Source: Callaeas wilsoni (lineage: Eukaryota > Chordata > Aves > Passeriformes > Callaeidae). Taken from it: 64,000 nt of DNA. Of the stretch, positions 12,744-27,890 are shown piece after piece; positions within the stretch are counted from its first letter, which is position 1; each line of letters opens with the position of its first letter. The stretch is from assembly GCA_013398955.1 (NCBI GenBank), contig VWPU01000905.1, positions 543,818-607,817 of the forward strand, written 5' to 3'. The notes under the pieces were generated by a model that did no database searches, had not been told where the DNA came from, and worked only from the letters and a program-made list of their open reading frames with translations. A program made the translations under genes and the position numbers.

Positions 12744-14573
12744 TTTTTTAAAAAATTATTTAACAGAAAAAGTTATGCAAACTCCCATAGTGAGACAGAA
12801 CCTGCATTTAAGTCATGGGTTGCCAGCAGCAAAAGTCACTACAGAGATTAATGAAAACAAGATGTTATCCTAGAAAATGCTGTAGTCATTCAAAATCTCT
12901 TCAGAGAGAAGATCTCAATATGGCTCCATGGTAATTGCAGGCAAATGTCAACTTGGCATATTTAGCTGCAGTTAAACATCATCAGGGAAAAAAACCCCAC
13001 AGCTCTGTATCAGGCTTTGGCAGAACATCCATTATGGCTAACTGTCATATATTTCGGGAATCTCATTCTACAGTCAAGTGGCAGAGAGATTGCTTGTTTT
13101 TGTGTTTTCTCAGATTTCTAGAATTTGAGCTTAACAGCTTTTACCAAGACAGAGGGATCAGGTGAATTGATTTTCTTGTCAGATACATGTTTTATTAACC
13201 ACTCAAAGTGGTAGGAGACCTCCAATTAATCCTCTGAGAGCAGGAAGGGTTGCCCAGTTGAGATATACAGTAAACCAATGTGCTTCTCCTAACAGGAAAT
13301 TATTATAGCCATCAAAGAAGCCAACTTCAGAAAAAAAAGAATGGAAATGTTCTCCCTCAGCATTAAGCATGCTTTGCAGAGACATCAATCTGAGACTCTC
13401 CCCAGGAGTTCATGAGAAAGACACATATATATACAAGAGAGGTCTTTAATTTCACAAATATTTCAAGATAAGGGTGAGCTCACAAATTTTCATGTCTTGA
13501 ATTTATTTTTGAAAGTGCCTTTTTGAATGGAAATTTGTCCATATTCACATGTTCACATACAGTTAAAAAACTGGCATCTTTTATTTTCAAATTTAATGTA
13601 ATAAATACATCAATTATTCTTTTCAATTGTTTCAATTTCTGGTTCAACTGCACCAAAGACAGCAGGAGTCCTAACATCAGAATCAGTTTCTCATATTGGT
13701 GCTGGCCTTTGAGGACTGGGTTCTGATGCTCTTGCATGTGCTGACTGACAGGTCTCAGGTCAGGTTGTTCCAAAGTGTCATGACAAGGAATAAAAAAAAC
13801 ATGTTGAGCAACAGGCATGACATATGGCCTCAGTGTTCCTCAGTCTTGGGAGCTCTGTTCTAGTGATATGGACACAGTTCTAGTCAGGCCAGAAAATAAC
13901 ACATTTTAAGGCCTGGGCATTCACTTCAAGAATGGAAACATCAGAAGCCACACAAGAAGTGAAGTGATGCAAAGAGAACAGAAAATACTTCTCACTCTTC
14001 TTCCATATGAGAGCTTTAAAATGAACCAAGTAACGAACAGAGAGGTGCTTGCTCCCACTCTCCTAAAGTATCCAACAGGGAAATAGTAGCTCAGGTTAGA
14101 TTCTGAGATGAAAGAGTCTGATCCCACACCCTCTGTGGCCTAAGCTAGTCCTCCATTATATTATGAGTAGCTAACCAGCACTTATGGCCTTATGTACTTC
14201 GACTACACTGAAATGTTAAGGCATGTTGAGAAACTTGATGTAAAGCAATCGTTTTGGGGCATGTAAGTTAACACCTACTGAGATAAATGGGCTTGTTCTC
14301 ATTTCTCAGAGCTTTGATGTCAGTCTGCAGGTATAAGGAGGGATCACTTCACTTGCATTCAGGAAAAGACTGCCTTCTGCCTCACTCCCGAAAACTAAAA
14401 CTAATTGTAAAGTGAAAAAGATATTGATTGCCTCAGACAGTTCTGAGGACACCAGGCAGCTCTAGTTAAATCTTGACTGGTGGGAACTGCTGACAAAATT
14501 AAAAAATATTAGCATTCTGAAAATGAATGGGCTTAACTTGACCATCAGCCACTGAAACCATGTCGACTACAGC
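12744..14573. other. AT-rich unique sequence, no gene seen
   Basis: Nothing recognised. The overlapping opposite-strand frames at 13480-13818 and 13523-13726 are not supported by any domain. Confidence 0.55.
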
Positions 14574-14607
14574 AAGACTTATTACATTTCAAGACTTATT
14601 ACATTTC
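14574..14607. repeat. 17-bp perfect tandem duplication
   Basis: AAGACTTATTACATTTC occurs twice back to back (14574-14590 and 14591-14607). This looks like a small slippage or duplication event. Confidence 0.9.
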
Positions 14608-17600
14608 ATCATAGTTTCTAAAATATCCCTGTTTAATATTAGCTATTTGCTTTCAGAATAAGGAGTCTTGCCTTTATTATTATTATTATGGTAGAAGTCG
14701 TTCTTTTGTCAGAATTTTGCCATATATGCTATGAACAATCCAATTTTAAATGTTTCATAAGCATATTCATTAATATATTAGAGCAAGTCAAAAAATACAT
14801 AGTAAAAAAATGCATAGCAAAGTTTGCAAGGAGAGGAATAAAATTAGTATTTCCAGTGCCTCAGCTACTCCTTTTCAAGTGTTTGATGAAAGCCAAAACT
14901 GTACAGTCTGATTTTCACCCATCCTTCCTGCTACATTAACTACATCTGCTGAAATCACAGGGACAAAGACAAGACAGAAACAAATTATTAAAATTACAAG
15001 AGAACTAATGTGGTAATTTATTTTTTATAATTATGTGACATAGTGAACTCCTGTCAATAATGCACAACTATTGAATATAGTGCAAAAATATTGTTAACAT
15101 TGAAATCAACTGAAATAAATTCAACAAGGCTGGTCAGAGCAAATGTGTTACAAATATATTGTCCACAGCTGTCATAAAATCCATGGATGCTACCTGATCT
15201 CCTTTTAATATGTCAGCCTTTCTAAACAACTTTATGAACAAGAGAATTCTTCTCTGAACCTTTTGTCTACATACACATGTAAACTTATACATACATATAT
15301 ATTTAAGAAATAGTAAAAAATATGTATAGATTTTACAAAAGAGATTGGTGTTAAAGCCTACAGGCTCCAGTCATTAGATATTACTTTGCTTCCCAGCTAG
15401 GGAGATAAGGTAGCCCTGAATAATTTCTTAATGAGTAGAAGTCTTTTTTAAAAATACTGTTGCAATCCAATCAGCATAAACTAATGCTCTCTTTTTCCAC
15501 TTAAGAGTGTAACAGACTTTAAACTATGGTCTTTGCCAGGTAATTTAGCACAGCACCAGTTATATTAATATTTCTGTTCTATTTGTCTAAATCATCTATG
15601 CACTGGAATAATTCACGGTGCCATTGTACCAGTTTTTTCCAAACAATAATTACAGAAACTGACACAAAATACTTGATTTGTAGGTGGGCTTATTCTTTAA
15701 ATGGATCTTGTTAATGGAAAAGGCTCGTGATTCATGAGTGTAGTTTAATGCAAAACAACTTTATGCCATGGTAAATTACCATCAAAACATAAAAAATAAA
15801 TGAAGCCAAGTTGTGCCTGAAATTAATCAAAACTATCTTGAAAGGTTCTTGATTTGCAATCTAAAATACAAATTGACAGAAATAAAAACTTAATATAAAA
15901 CACAAAACTAGAGGCATCTGAATATTTGGCAGGTAAGTACTGATAGAATATATTTTATAGGAAATTAAAGCTGCAGAAAAAAGCTAAGGGTATTTAAATA
16001 TTTTGTACGAGCTCTTCAGTGGTGATTGTTCCCTTCCACAGACACCAAATTTGATTTCTTATACCAGTATTTGAAAACCAGTTTGCTGCTACCAGAAGTG
16101 GCCATCAGTTTACACCACTAGTGCTCCCACTGCATTTGCCTCCTGCAGAACTGGGAAGTTGCAGTTGTTTCTTTGTTCCTTTTTGCAGCAGACATTTCAA
16201 CCATGGCTGGAAGGTCCACAATTTGAAGCAATATTAAGTATCACTACCTCTTGTCTCAGACAATAAGAGACATCCTAAAGAAGCCTATGGAAATACTGAT
16301 ATCTGAACTGCTAAAATATTTGTCTAAATTTTCGCCAAATTTATTCTGTAAAGGCAATTAGTATTACACTAGAATATTTCCGTCATATTATTTTATGGAT
16401 TGTCTGAGAACTCTAATTTCCAGTAAACTTCCCATACACAGAAATTTTTAGGGTTAAGCCCACCATTATGTGCACCTCCAGAGACAGAGAAACCTGGTAA
16501 AAAAATCTTCAAGTTACATCTAAATATGGGGATTAGGAGCTAGAGACACCAGCTCAGGAAGTCTGGACCTCCTGTCCACACCTCGTCAGCATTTTGCTTT
16601 CTAAAAAAGAGAAATCCTAATGAAAGGGCTGGGCAAGAGCTGAGCAAGAGATGAGTAATAATTCGGCTCCAAGAGCTTGCTGGCTCTCCAACTCGAGTGT
16701 CTGGAGGCAAGGCAGTTCAAGGAGCTTCCCTGAGTTGGGGCAGTTGGCCGATCCCTTTAACTTCAGGAAAATCCAACAGGACAATGTTCCAGAATGTTTT
16801 ACTAATAGAAATTTTCCTTGGAAGCAAAATTTTTATTTATCTTTAAATAAATTACTCTATATTGCATTCTAAACTGGAACAGTAATTTTTCAAATATCAA
16901 GGTTTTCTTTGAAATGGGAAGCAAGTTTCATTCAGTTCTACTCACAGCTGAGACTATGTCCATCTAACTATAGTTTGTATGTAGAAAAATCAGGGTTTGT
17001 CTGCCTTAGAAAAGAGTTTTTAGTCTTTTATCTGTCTTTTTTTTTTTCAGCAGAGTCCACTTCTGCAAGGGTAATTATTGAGTTTTGTAGATTACTCGGA
17101 TACAACCATGATCGATAAGATAACAAAGACCGTAAGAAAATTAATTCATCCTGATATCAGAACAGGATTTACAGGAAATAAAGCACTTGGCCACATTTTG
17201 AACTGTGATGATAAAATTCTTACAGCTTCCTTCCAAGTGAGTAGCAGAGAAATTTTTTGCAATGAATGAGGAAGGACTTCTGTCAGAGGGAAAAAGAGAT
17301 ATGATCATATAGTCCGTCAAAGTCATAATTCAAGCAGAACCCAAAGGACAATTCTATACGTCCCTTGAGCCTTTTACATCACATAGTTACTGCTTTTCAA
17401 ACTTCACATTTCATGTAGCTTAATCATAACAGAATGAGACCCCCTGGTTTAGACCCAACTCTACATCACTCCAGTTAGCCTGACTTGAAACCTCCGTTTT
17501 AAATACTGATGATCTTTATTGCCACTGAGCAAAAGTTCAGATCTGTACTTAAACTCTACAAGTGTTTACTTCTATTTCATGTGCATAAAGAGAGAAATCA

Positions 17601-20600
17601 CTTTTATCTTTTCTTCCCTGGATAACTTGAGCATGAAAACATGTTTTAATGTGGTATCCAGCTAATATGTACCCTGCTACAGAAGATTTTGCAATGAATA
17701 TTACATTCTGTAAACAGGCACAAACTGAGTGTAATGGAGTTCAAAGAGTCATATGAAATCAAATCCTGACTGAGGAACTAAGTGTAAAAGATCAGTCTAT
17801 TATAGATTTATCACTGGCCTTGTTCTTGTTTTTAGAAAAGACATACTCAATTTTTTTCCCGATTTATTAGTAAAGTAAAAATTATATCTATCCATTTAGT
17901 CATTAATCGTTTAGTGATAGCTCAAGAGCAAATGTAAAAAGTGTCTATAACCTGGAGGGAGAAGGAAGATCTCTAGGCCATGATCCTAATTGATTTTTAC
18001 TACAGTCTCTTTCACCTTCTGCCATAAAATTGGCTTTCAAGTAACTACTGGCACATCCAGAAAGATTAAACTGCTTCACTGAAAAGGAAATTTCATCCTC
18101 AGGTGCTTCACTTGTGGTCACTTATGATATAAACAATCACATTAACAGTTATGCATGACATCAAAGGACTCATCACCTCTGAAGAGAGATCCCTAAAGCC
18201 AGTAAATACTTTTAACAAATCTCTTACACAGTACTTTAATTTCAAAGGACTTTACAAGTGCTTCTAAAAAATGACCACATGTGTATGTGCAGTTTTCTGG
18301 CTGGCTTAAAGCAAACTGTATACCTGACCTTTACTTCAAAGGAAAGTTAAAGGGCTGCACAGAGATGCGACTCCCAGAAGATTTAAGCAAGATACCAGCA
18401 GCTGTCTTTCAGTGGCTAATTTCATTCAGTGAGGAGCCTCCATTCTTCTAATGCTAATATGTTGAAACAATAACTTTATGGATCACAAATATGCAAGCTA
18501 AAATCGTGCTTCATCCTGATAAAGCTATTGGATTTACCCCTACTTGGAGTGAGGTTCACCAGCTGGTGAGGGTGGACCTGAGGCAGCCTGGAGCTCTCTG
18601 CAGCTGCTGCTGGGGAGTTTGGGTGCTGTAGCTGCTGCCCTGTCAGCCTGGGCTGCAGCAAGCTCTTGGTGGGAGTGACAAGTCAAAGCTAACCGGTAGA
18701 TGCTTATGCATTGTAAATTTGAAGGCTTATATCTGTATGTTTATATGTATGAATACTTCCAGTGTGGCTGTCTGGATGCTTTAGCTGGCTATCACTTGAT
18801 AACAACCTTCAGAAACTCTCAGGTGGAGCTACTGGAAGTCTGGACAGTAAAAGTAGGGATAGGGAAAGTGTAGGAAGTAGTATATCTCTTTAAGGACAGA
18901 TGTAGTTGAAAGAAACACCACACCAGCTCTTTGCTGGTTGTTTTCTGTATCAGGAGGGCTGGGAAACAGCAAGCAAAAACCTAAATTTTAGACAAGGTGG
19001 ATGTATATTCACCACAGAACTACATGGTATGAACAATATTTTAAAATTTAATAATTAAAATATGAAATATACTACTTTTAGACAGCCACAGGTAAAAGAA
19101 CCAATTGAGAAAAACACTTAGCAGTTTGTGCTTCTGTGACACTTTGCTATATTTACTGGTTGCCAATACAACAGGTCCTTTTGGTGCAGCAGAAAAAAAT
19201 AAATAGAAAGCAGATAGTTCAATAGTGAAAGCTCAAAGTCTTCGCATTTTGCCCCAAACACTAAGAAATAAAAGAGAGAGATTTTTCTACTTTCAGCTAG
19301 TATTTACCACCGTGATCTGTCCTCATACCATAAATATAGGCACAAACACACACAGTTAGGTAAAAGAGAATTTCATAAAACATTGATTCTAAAATTCAAT
19401 ATATATCTGGAACCAGTGGTAAAAAAACTAGTATTGGAAAATCTTCATTGTCTCCATCTGTTGTAAAACACTTCATCAACAGATATTTAAATCAGCAACA
19501 ACAACTTTTCTGAAAAAGTATCTGGAGATGGCAAGTAGCCATGAAAATGCCTTTTTGCAAGTGAAATGTGGCGCTCATACACAGTGATAGTCAGTGCTAA
19601 CTTTTCACTCACTTTTCCATCAAAAAAATGAACGCTAAAATTGCTCAGTCAGCGGACAGCATCTGAAGTATTCAGACATGTCTGTCAATCACATACCACC
19701 AGTATAAGAAATAGAGCAAAAAGGCAAACACTTTGCAAATATGTACTAGAGCATACAAATTACTCAGGGGATGCTTAATTATGATGCTTACAGAAATCAT
19801 TTCACAAAGATTCATTATATGAAAATGGAGCCTAAATTAACAGACTGAATTCTCACTGTTGCAGAACAATGCAATTTAAAAGCTCCAGCACCTTGCTAAA
19901 GAAAAGTCACCTTTCTAAATTCAATCTGTGCTAAAAGACATCTTATAGAAGAAAGACTGTAGACTACTGAAGACAATAGGTCAGCTAGTTCGATACAACA
20001 GGCCAGATTTTACCTCCACTGTCATCCTATCTGAGTTACACCTGAGATTAATTTACTCTGTTGTCTATGTAGGACAGTACTACAATGAATACATCAACCT
20101 TTTAAACCCAAAGTGTCACTTTCATGCCGTACTCTCTCCCTAGCCCTGTGGCTTGCTTAAATAAAGAGTGATGGGTTTACTAGTGGTTGTTTTAATCAGC
20201 AGATGTGTGACAAAGAATTTGTTATATAGGATTAACTTACTCTCTTAATACCAAAATTTTGATACTAGAACAAGATTTGCTTGCCTATATTTGGATCTGT
20301 GTGTATAAACACATAACTTAATGTGGTGGTACCTTGGTTGGTCTTCTGTCTGGTTACAGCAACAGTGTTAAAAAAAATGTTAAAGACTGCTTAAAACACA
20401 GCGTCAAAGATGAAAAGAAGTAATGGTGTCTTTCCTCTTGCAACAGATGGATTCAGAAATTAACCTTCTGCACTCCATAGGCTGTCTTCAGAAAAAGGTA
20501 CAGGATGCTTTGAAATGAAATTGAAGCTATTCTTCTACAATATGTCAGCATTACCCACAATGTTGGTATTAAGTAACGTAGTTCCATCCTTTATTGAATA

Positions 20601-20640
20601 GTTTCTCTCGTGACTGTTACTGCCATCTACAATAAGCTCA
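14608..20640. other. AT-rich unique sequence, no gene seen
   Basis: No gene or transposon recognised. A short TTA repeat lies at about 14675-14688. Two GC-richer patches, near 16540-16760 and 18530-18680, have no identity I can name. The second contains CAGCTGCTGCTGGGGAG and a short minus-strand open frame without motifs. Confidence 0.55.
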
Positions 20641-20674
20641 TATATATATATATATACATACATATACACATATG
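20641..20674. repeat. (TA)n microsatellite
   Basis: Eight TA units followed by mixed TACA/TATA units ending in ACACATATG. Confidence 0.9.
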
Positions 20675-23600
20675 TAACAAATAAATTTAAGTGTTCTTTA
20701 GCCCAAAGATATTATTATTGGTTCCATGGTGGTCATGACCACTAGGAACTATCCAAATGTCAAAACCTGCAATGATATCTACCAAATCAAGCCAAAACTA
20801 TCTCTCTGTTGTCTGTTCAAGTGGGAAGAGATACAGCCTGGATCTGTAGAGAAATAGTTTGGGTTTGTTTTTTTTTAAACCTCAGAGAAAAGAATAGGTT
20901 TCCCGATACTAAGATCTAGAGGATGTTTCAAGAGAACTCTAAGATTGTTTTATGACTATTTCAAGAGAAAAAAAAGCTCTTTATTTCTAAACTATACAGT
21001 AGTTTTTCCTTAGTCTAGTCAAAATAAAATCAGGGCTGAAATATAAGTCTCTCAAAGTGATACTGACATGCTCTATGCAAATTAAACTCTAAAATCTAGA
21101 AAAATTATTAAGGTATGTTTAGACTTCACTAGAGAAGCAAGAAGGTTTTAGCATGTGCTTATTCAAGTAGAGCAAGTAGAGCATGTGTGCTTATGCTCTA
21201 AGGAAATTACAAGTGAAGACACTCTTAAACAAATTTGTTGTTTCCTGATCCAAGAAAATTACTTAATGTCATCACTCCTCATTTAATCCTCTCCCTAATG
21301 TTCTGTAGTCATAGTCATCATGTCAAGTCTAATATGTTGATTACAAGCATTACCATTTAAGAAATTCTTTGGGTTTTAATGTCTACTCCAAAATTAAGAG
21401 ACAAAATGTGTGGCTGCATTAGCAGGGATCTAGTTATAAAGCAAAACATAGCAAATATATTTTTTAAATCAAAATATCATCTAAGAGCAAAGTTAAAGAC
21501 AGAGATGATAAATATTTTTGAGGAGACCATTATCAATGTGTCTTGAGTAGAAACTAAGGGTAAAGAAGATCAGAAGGGGCCTGCTTCACACAGTGGTTGA
21601 GTTTTAACAAGCATTGTTCCATATAAGTTCCTTTCCAAAAAATCAGGTTTCAGCTGCATCTGGTGAACACTTCTTAAAAATGCATACTTAAATATCTACT
21701 TATTGCAATAAAAAATTACATCCAATAACAATATAATGTGTTTTAAATATAAGTAAAAACTTAATAAACAATATTCACTTTAGTGGTTTTAAGGCCACAA
21801 AGAGGTCAAATTTGATGGTGCTGCTGTAAGAGGACTGCACTGATGTACTCCACAGCTCTGTCCGTGGATTATGTGGTTTTGATGTCATGATTATCGTGCT
21901 TCTGAACTGGTGTATTTTCCACAGACTCTTTGAGTTTTCCACAATTTACATTAAAATCTGTGTTCTACACACACTCATGAGGTTCCCTCCAAATACATGA
22001 GGGATGCAGACATCAAGAGTCCCTATGTCATGGATACCTGTAAACCTGTAGGTTTTGTTATATTAGCCACAGACTACAATGGTGCTCATCAGCCAATGGT
22101 TACCAAGAGCCCCACAGAGCCACTGTGCCTCAGAACAGCCTTTGCTGCTATTAATGGCCTCCATTTTGTTGTTCTCTGAGACATATGTTTGCTCAGCAAT
22201 TTGAAGTCTTAATTGCTTTCCTATAGTCCTCTTTACAAATAAAAATTATCAGATTAATTACTACCACATCTTTTACATATGTTCTACTTTTTTATTTTTT
22301 TGGCAGCTTAGCATAACAAATAAGAATGTTTTATAGTATAATGTCAGAAAGCTCTATCTGCATGATGTCAGGAACAACGCACTGTCTTAATATCCCGTTA
22401 ACATTTTTGGTTTAAGACTTGTCCATCAGCCAGCCTTTAATTCACTGATTATGTGCCAGGTTGATTTGGAATTAATCAGCTTCCTTAAACAAAATACATT
22501 GAAGCATAAGGTCAATTGCTCATACATGTCTAAGACTAATACATCCATATCACTTTTGTCAAGCAGAATAATCACCTAAAAAACCAATATAAAAATAGTT
22601 TGACAGACTATATTTTTCATAAACCCTTCATGGTTGGTATTTATAACAACAACATCTTTAGTATGTAATTTAGCATCCAACATTATTATTTTGTTGTTTT
22701 TTCTTTTGTGTTTATTTTGTGCTGTATGTAGCTAAACGATGAGATTATCTTTAAGAAATACTGGTTATCACCTTACTGCATATTACTGGAACCTGCATAA
22801 TAGAGCACAGCTATCTTAAGTATTGGATACTAAAAACACTTTGGAAGTAATTTTAAAGTTTGAAGATTTCCTATGACTACATAGTCTTTTTTTAATCCAA
22901 ACAAAGACCAATTATTTTTTAACCATTTTCTGCCTCTTGACATGATTACTATAGTTTTTGCAGTTTTTATATAATGGTCAATACTGCTTTTTAAGGCTGT
23001 TTTCATCCCAATAACTTAGGCTAATAAAAACTCATCCATGTTAAAAATGTTAATAGGAAAGGGAAAGTTTAGTTTCGATATTCACATAAAAGTTCAGCTG
23101 TATAGATGATTGAAAGTTACTAGATTTCTAGTGATGACAATCTGACCCAAATGGCGTGTATCTACTGCATCTCCACTAGCAATTTCACAAGTAATTCTAG
23201 TAAAATGAAATATGAGTCACTTCTCCTCTGACCCCAAAACACAATTAAGAAATTAAACAAATAATCCTTCCCTAGCTTTGAAACAAAATGCATTATGTTC
23301 ATAAAAAAAAGGAAAAAGAAAACTTTACTGAACTTATTAGTCTCTGAAGTATGAGAGGTACACCTCTGCTTTATGCACTACTCAGAGACCAACCTGAACC
23401 AGATATTTCACATTATGGGAAATTTTTTGAATGAGCAGACATCCAAATATCGCAGTTAATGTATGTGAAGAAAGGCAGGGAAAGGTGCTCATATTGTGTT
23501 ATTTTAGTGTTATTTCAGCTTTCAGAACTCAGTGATGAATCACTGAAAAATAAATGCCAAAGATATTTTTATTTTTCATCCAGTTTGTCCAGTCCTGAAA

Positions 23601-24915
23601 TGTGCTTAGATTACAAGTCTTTTGGGGTATGAATTGTATTTTCAATCTTGTGTGTGCTTAGTGTTGTTGTGCATAGGAAGCATGATTATTAGCAACACTC
23701 AATACTCTGAATATTCAAGTAAATTAATTTATCAATAGCCACTAGCTTACTCTGCCAGGGTTTTTTTAAGGTTACAGATATCATTAAGTACACCTAAAAT
23801 TATTCAATCCATAATTCTTAAAATAAAAAAAGAATTTTTCATGGTCTCCATAACTATTATTATGCTATTAATAGTGCGTTAATTTTTAAAAATATTAAGG
23901 TGAGACATAATAACCCTTATTTGCAGGAATATTGCCAAAGAGTTTTATAAGACAGTATGGAGCACTACACTTGAGTGTTGTGTCAGTCGGGTCTGCCACA
24001 ATAAGACAAGATTTATAGACTAATCCCCAGAATTATCTTTCTCCTGCTTTGTATTGCAGAGATTGTTGCTGTGGTTCAATTATCAACGTTTGAAGGAGCA
24101 CATGCAGACAGCATCCTTTGGAGTACTTTTAAAGATTAGTCACTTATTGGCATGAAAAAAACAGTTTAATATCTTTGAATCCTTTAATTTACTGTCTAAT
24201 TCTATACTCCAAATAGAGGCTGTTGCTGAGCAACAACATAACTTAAGCAGCAGAAAGATATTGTAAGATATAATTTCCCACAAATCTTCTTTTATTGAAA
24301 TAACCTAAGATGCTTATTGCAAGCCTTATTTTTAATAGTTTTTTGGGATGAATTTTTTTTATTTTTGGTGGGGTTTTCTGTGGGTTTTTTTTACAGACAA
24401 TAGGCATAATGCCTGCTATAAAACTGAACCTAAATTTGCATACACAATAGTGTAATAAAATCTGGACCAGTTAGCCCATAGTGATTTTTTAGGGATAATA
24501 ATTTTAGCATTAACAATTTTAACTGCACAGTAGAAATTACACAGTACCAAACAATGTCTCAAAAGTATTCACAGAGCAGGTGTAATGAGGTCCATTTACA
24601 GTAAAAAAAGCCAGTGGTTCCATTTTTTCTGTACCAAGGAAAACAGCAGTGCTTTAGTAGACAAATGGACTTCCTTAGAATAAAATTGCCTTTAAAAATT
24701 AAACTGAGAAGAATAATGAAAAGAGGAATGTATGAAGTAATAATGTCCCCTAGATCACTGTTCCTCCTTTGTAATGGTATGAGTGAGGTTGATGATAAGA
24801 AGCCAAGTGACAAGATTAATAAAAGCAACCATGTTGCTTTTAAAGGAAAGCACTCTCATCCTTAGCAAAATTTGTTTAAAATGGTATTGCTCAACATAGT
24901 GAATATCTTAAGTTA

Positions 24916-24990
24916 AACAAAAAAAACCAACAAAAACCAAGCAAACAAAAAACTCCATAACAAACAAACAAAAACTACCAAGCAAACAAG
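24916..24990 (+). repeat. CAAA-rich low-complexity tract
   Basis: Repeated CAAA, CAAAA and CCAA words; simple-sequence DNA. Confidence 0.8.
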
Positions 24991-25159
24991 AAGATACTTG
25001 CAACTTTTCCCATAAGCTGAAATAAAGCCACTGAGGTCCTTGTCCTGGTCCCATAATTTATCGGAGAACAGATTACCAAGGGCTGCCCTCTTCCACACCA
25101 CAGTGCAGCAAATAGGTGAATGTACGCAATTTAGAGGACTTTAAATGTTTCAAAGCATA

Positions 25160-25262
25160 TACTAAACAAAACAAAGAAAACCCTTCCACCACTCTCAACA
25201 GAAAACCCAAAAACCCAGGAAAAAACCAAACTAAACCAAACAAAAAACCTAAAACCAAATTA
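25160..25262 (+). repeat. A/C-rich low-complexity tract
   Basis: Repeated AAACC, AAAAC and CAAA words similar to the tract at 24916-24990. Confidence 0.75.
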
Positions 25263-27890
25263 AAAGGTCAAGATATTTTCCATAGTATTCAATACCTAAT
25301 TAATTTTGCACTGTAAAAATCCATTTCTTCTGGCCTATGTCAATGATTGAGAAATATGAGAACAGTTAGAGCAACAAAATTTGTCAGTATGACAAGTCTA
25401 AGGATCCAATCTCTCTCCATTTATCAGATGATATAAACATATAAGAACAACAAAAAATAATTATAAAATTCAGAACAGGTAGTTTAATATAATAGTTTCC
25501 TGATTTTTCTCTCAAAATTAAGTTATTCTTCCCATACATCAACAGCGAATTGATAAATGTAAGAAAAAAATGATGCATAACCTTGTGTAAAGCAAGTGTA
25601 TCAATAACTATCCTTGAAAACTGATTCCATAATTTAAGTAATTTTTATAAAAACCATACTATCTAGACTTTTGTACTGAAAGTATGATTATTTCAAAACC
25701 ATTTGGCATGCTTTTATTAAGTAAATTAAATGAGGCTGATAATTGTAAACAACATGTAATGCCAGATGACAACATCTATATTGTTTTGTATTATATTAAA
25801 ATAATACAATATTGCATTTTGCAGTCTTGTGTATTGCCCCAAGAAACATGCCAACCATTCACTAAATTACAGATTACAATACTGGGAGAGAGACCATAGC
25901 TTTACTAAGGAGAAGATTTAGTGTAATTTACATATCAAACTCGTTGTCTTTATATCACAGTCTAAATCTCTTGTAGGACCACTTGATGATTCCACAATCT
26001 AAAGATTATTAGTCACATGATTCCCCTCTCAGTTTTAGTCATAATTGACATGGTGTGGTACAAGCTACCTTAGACAGTTTACAAGACTGGGAAGTGCAAA
26101 ACAGGGGGGAGGAAGTTGAAGAGGGATGGACTCTGCCTGTCAGGAGATAATCCCCACTTGAAGCAGCATAGGACTGATCATGCTGTTTTGGACGAACAGA
26201 AATGTTATGAAACAGAAATAGTACACATCTAGTCTCTCACCCACACATCTCAACTAAAATGGTAGGATAATAGTGTCTTGTGTTTTCATATATTTTTGCA
26301 ACTATCAACTTAGACATTGATGAAAGAAGTACAAATGCTCGTGCTTTATTCACACACCAGTAACACCTCCCACTCCAAAATGAGTGGATTTTCCACATCT
26401 GGCATAAACAGAAAAGATATACCAGGCAGATACAGGGAAACAAAGGCTAGAAAAAAATTTTCTTCTAGCACAACATGCTTCTGGAATCATCCGGGATTGT
26501 TTGGATTTATATTACTTTAGAGAGTCCTGTGTATTTTCATGGTTCCTGCTACAGGGAACAATTCTTATCCCAAATCATATCAGAAATGTGAAAGAATCCC
26601 ATGAACATCAGCTCTGTATTTCTGCCTGCGGGTTGCTTCAATTAGGTTAATTACTTTAGCCCTAACCTATAATCAGATGTTAGGATTTGTCCTTTGAAAG
26701 AGAATTTATCAGGAGGAAGTGCACACCCCTTAGAGCAGATTGCGATTGCAGGATATGTCAGATAAAAGGGTAAGCATGAGTCATTTTTTTTCTTCTCTTC
26801 TTATCCCTTCATTTTGACACCGTCTTAAATCCGGCTGGCAATCCCTCTGCAACATTTTCCAAATCCACTTATTCTGCTCTCTTCCCAAAGAAAAAGAGGA
26901 ACTTTTGACCTTGACCTTGATTTCCAAAAACATACCTTTGAATATAAAACCAATCAATTTTGCTTGGTGTGTCACTTTGTCCATGTAGGCAGCTTGAAGA
27001 CATCATCAAATTCCTTTTGTATAGTTTAGCAACATCAGACTGAGGAGGTATCACTTCTAAAGCTGGATTTCTACATTTTCTACCTTGGAAAAAATCCAGA
27101 TCCAGCTTCTGCTCACAGGAAAATTATGAGATGAAAGTGTGCCTCACAGAAACAAAAAAAATTATATATTTATATATATGTGCGTATAGGTTGTATGCAC
27201 ATGTATGTCTATCTATCTGTCTACATTCGAAACAGACTGTAGCACTCTTCCACAATAAATACATTGCTTTCACACTCATTATCCAGTATGGGTGGAACAT
27301 TCAGCAGCAGGTGATATGACCTCAGGTAAAGCAAATTTGGATTGAGTTTATACGTGTTACAGCAATAAACTGTTCCTTCCCCTTCCTCCTGCCAGGTCCC
27401 TCTGTGCTGTAGTCAGCCCAAACCATACTGTAGTGATTGCAAATGCTTCATGGCCCAAATGGCATGAAAAAATAAACTCCCTTTCCCTCTCTGCTTCTCC
27501 CTCTGCTAAGGATTATGCTTGATCTGTTCATGTGGATGTAGTACTTACCCTTGCACATATTCCTATATGTTCTTCTCGTGGTAATACTTGTCAAAATAGG
27601 GAGAGGGATCAGGATTACTTTGTTGATGTACTCTATGATATCAGTTTATGACATGATAACATCAAGGGCAGTGAGGGTGGTTTGGAATGTGTATTCACTG
27701 TTGTTCCCCTTTCCTGGCCTTGGTTGCTTAATCTGGGGATTCATTCATACCCTGGCTGTGGGGGGAGCATGACAGGGTGACTTCTCCCAGCCTTTCATCC
27801 CCTTCTCCTTCTTTAGGTCTGCTACAACAGACAATTTTTGACAATTTTTGGATTCCCTTTGGATGCTAAAGAAAGCATGCCCCAGCTGAT

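Larger units (their letters stand above)
20675..27890. other. AT-rich unique sequence, no gene seen
   Basis: No gene recognised. Low-complexity CAAA-rich tracts occur at 24916-24990 and 25160-25262; their complementary frames give the spurious Phe/Leu/Trp-rich open frames at 24913-25101 and 25073-25258. Part of 27680-27890 may belong to the retroviral element that follows, but I cannot show it. Confidence 0.55.

Noticed and set aside
12640..12873. Two overlapping plus-strand frames rich in Ile/Tyr or Ile/His
   Set aside because: They are translations of the TATACA microsatellite.
24913..25258. Minus-strand frames rich in Phe, Leu, Val and Trp that look like membrane proteins
   Set aside because: They are the complement of CAAA-rich simple sequence.
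27551..27772. 73-codon hydrophobic plus-strand frame just upstream of the integrase fragment, considered as retroviral
   Set aside because: No recognisable retroviral motif, so it was left outside the pol call.
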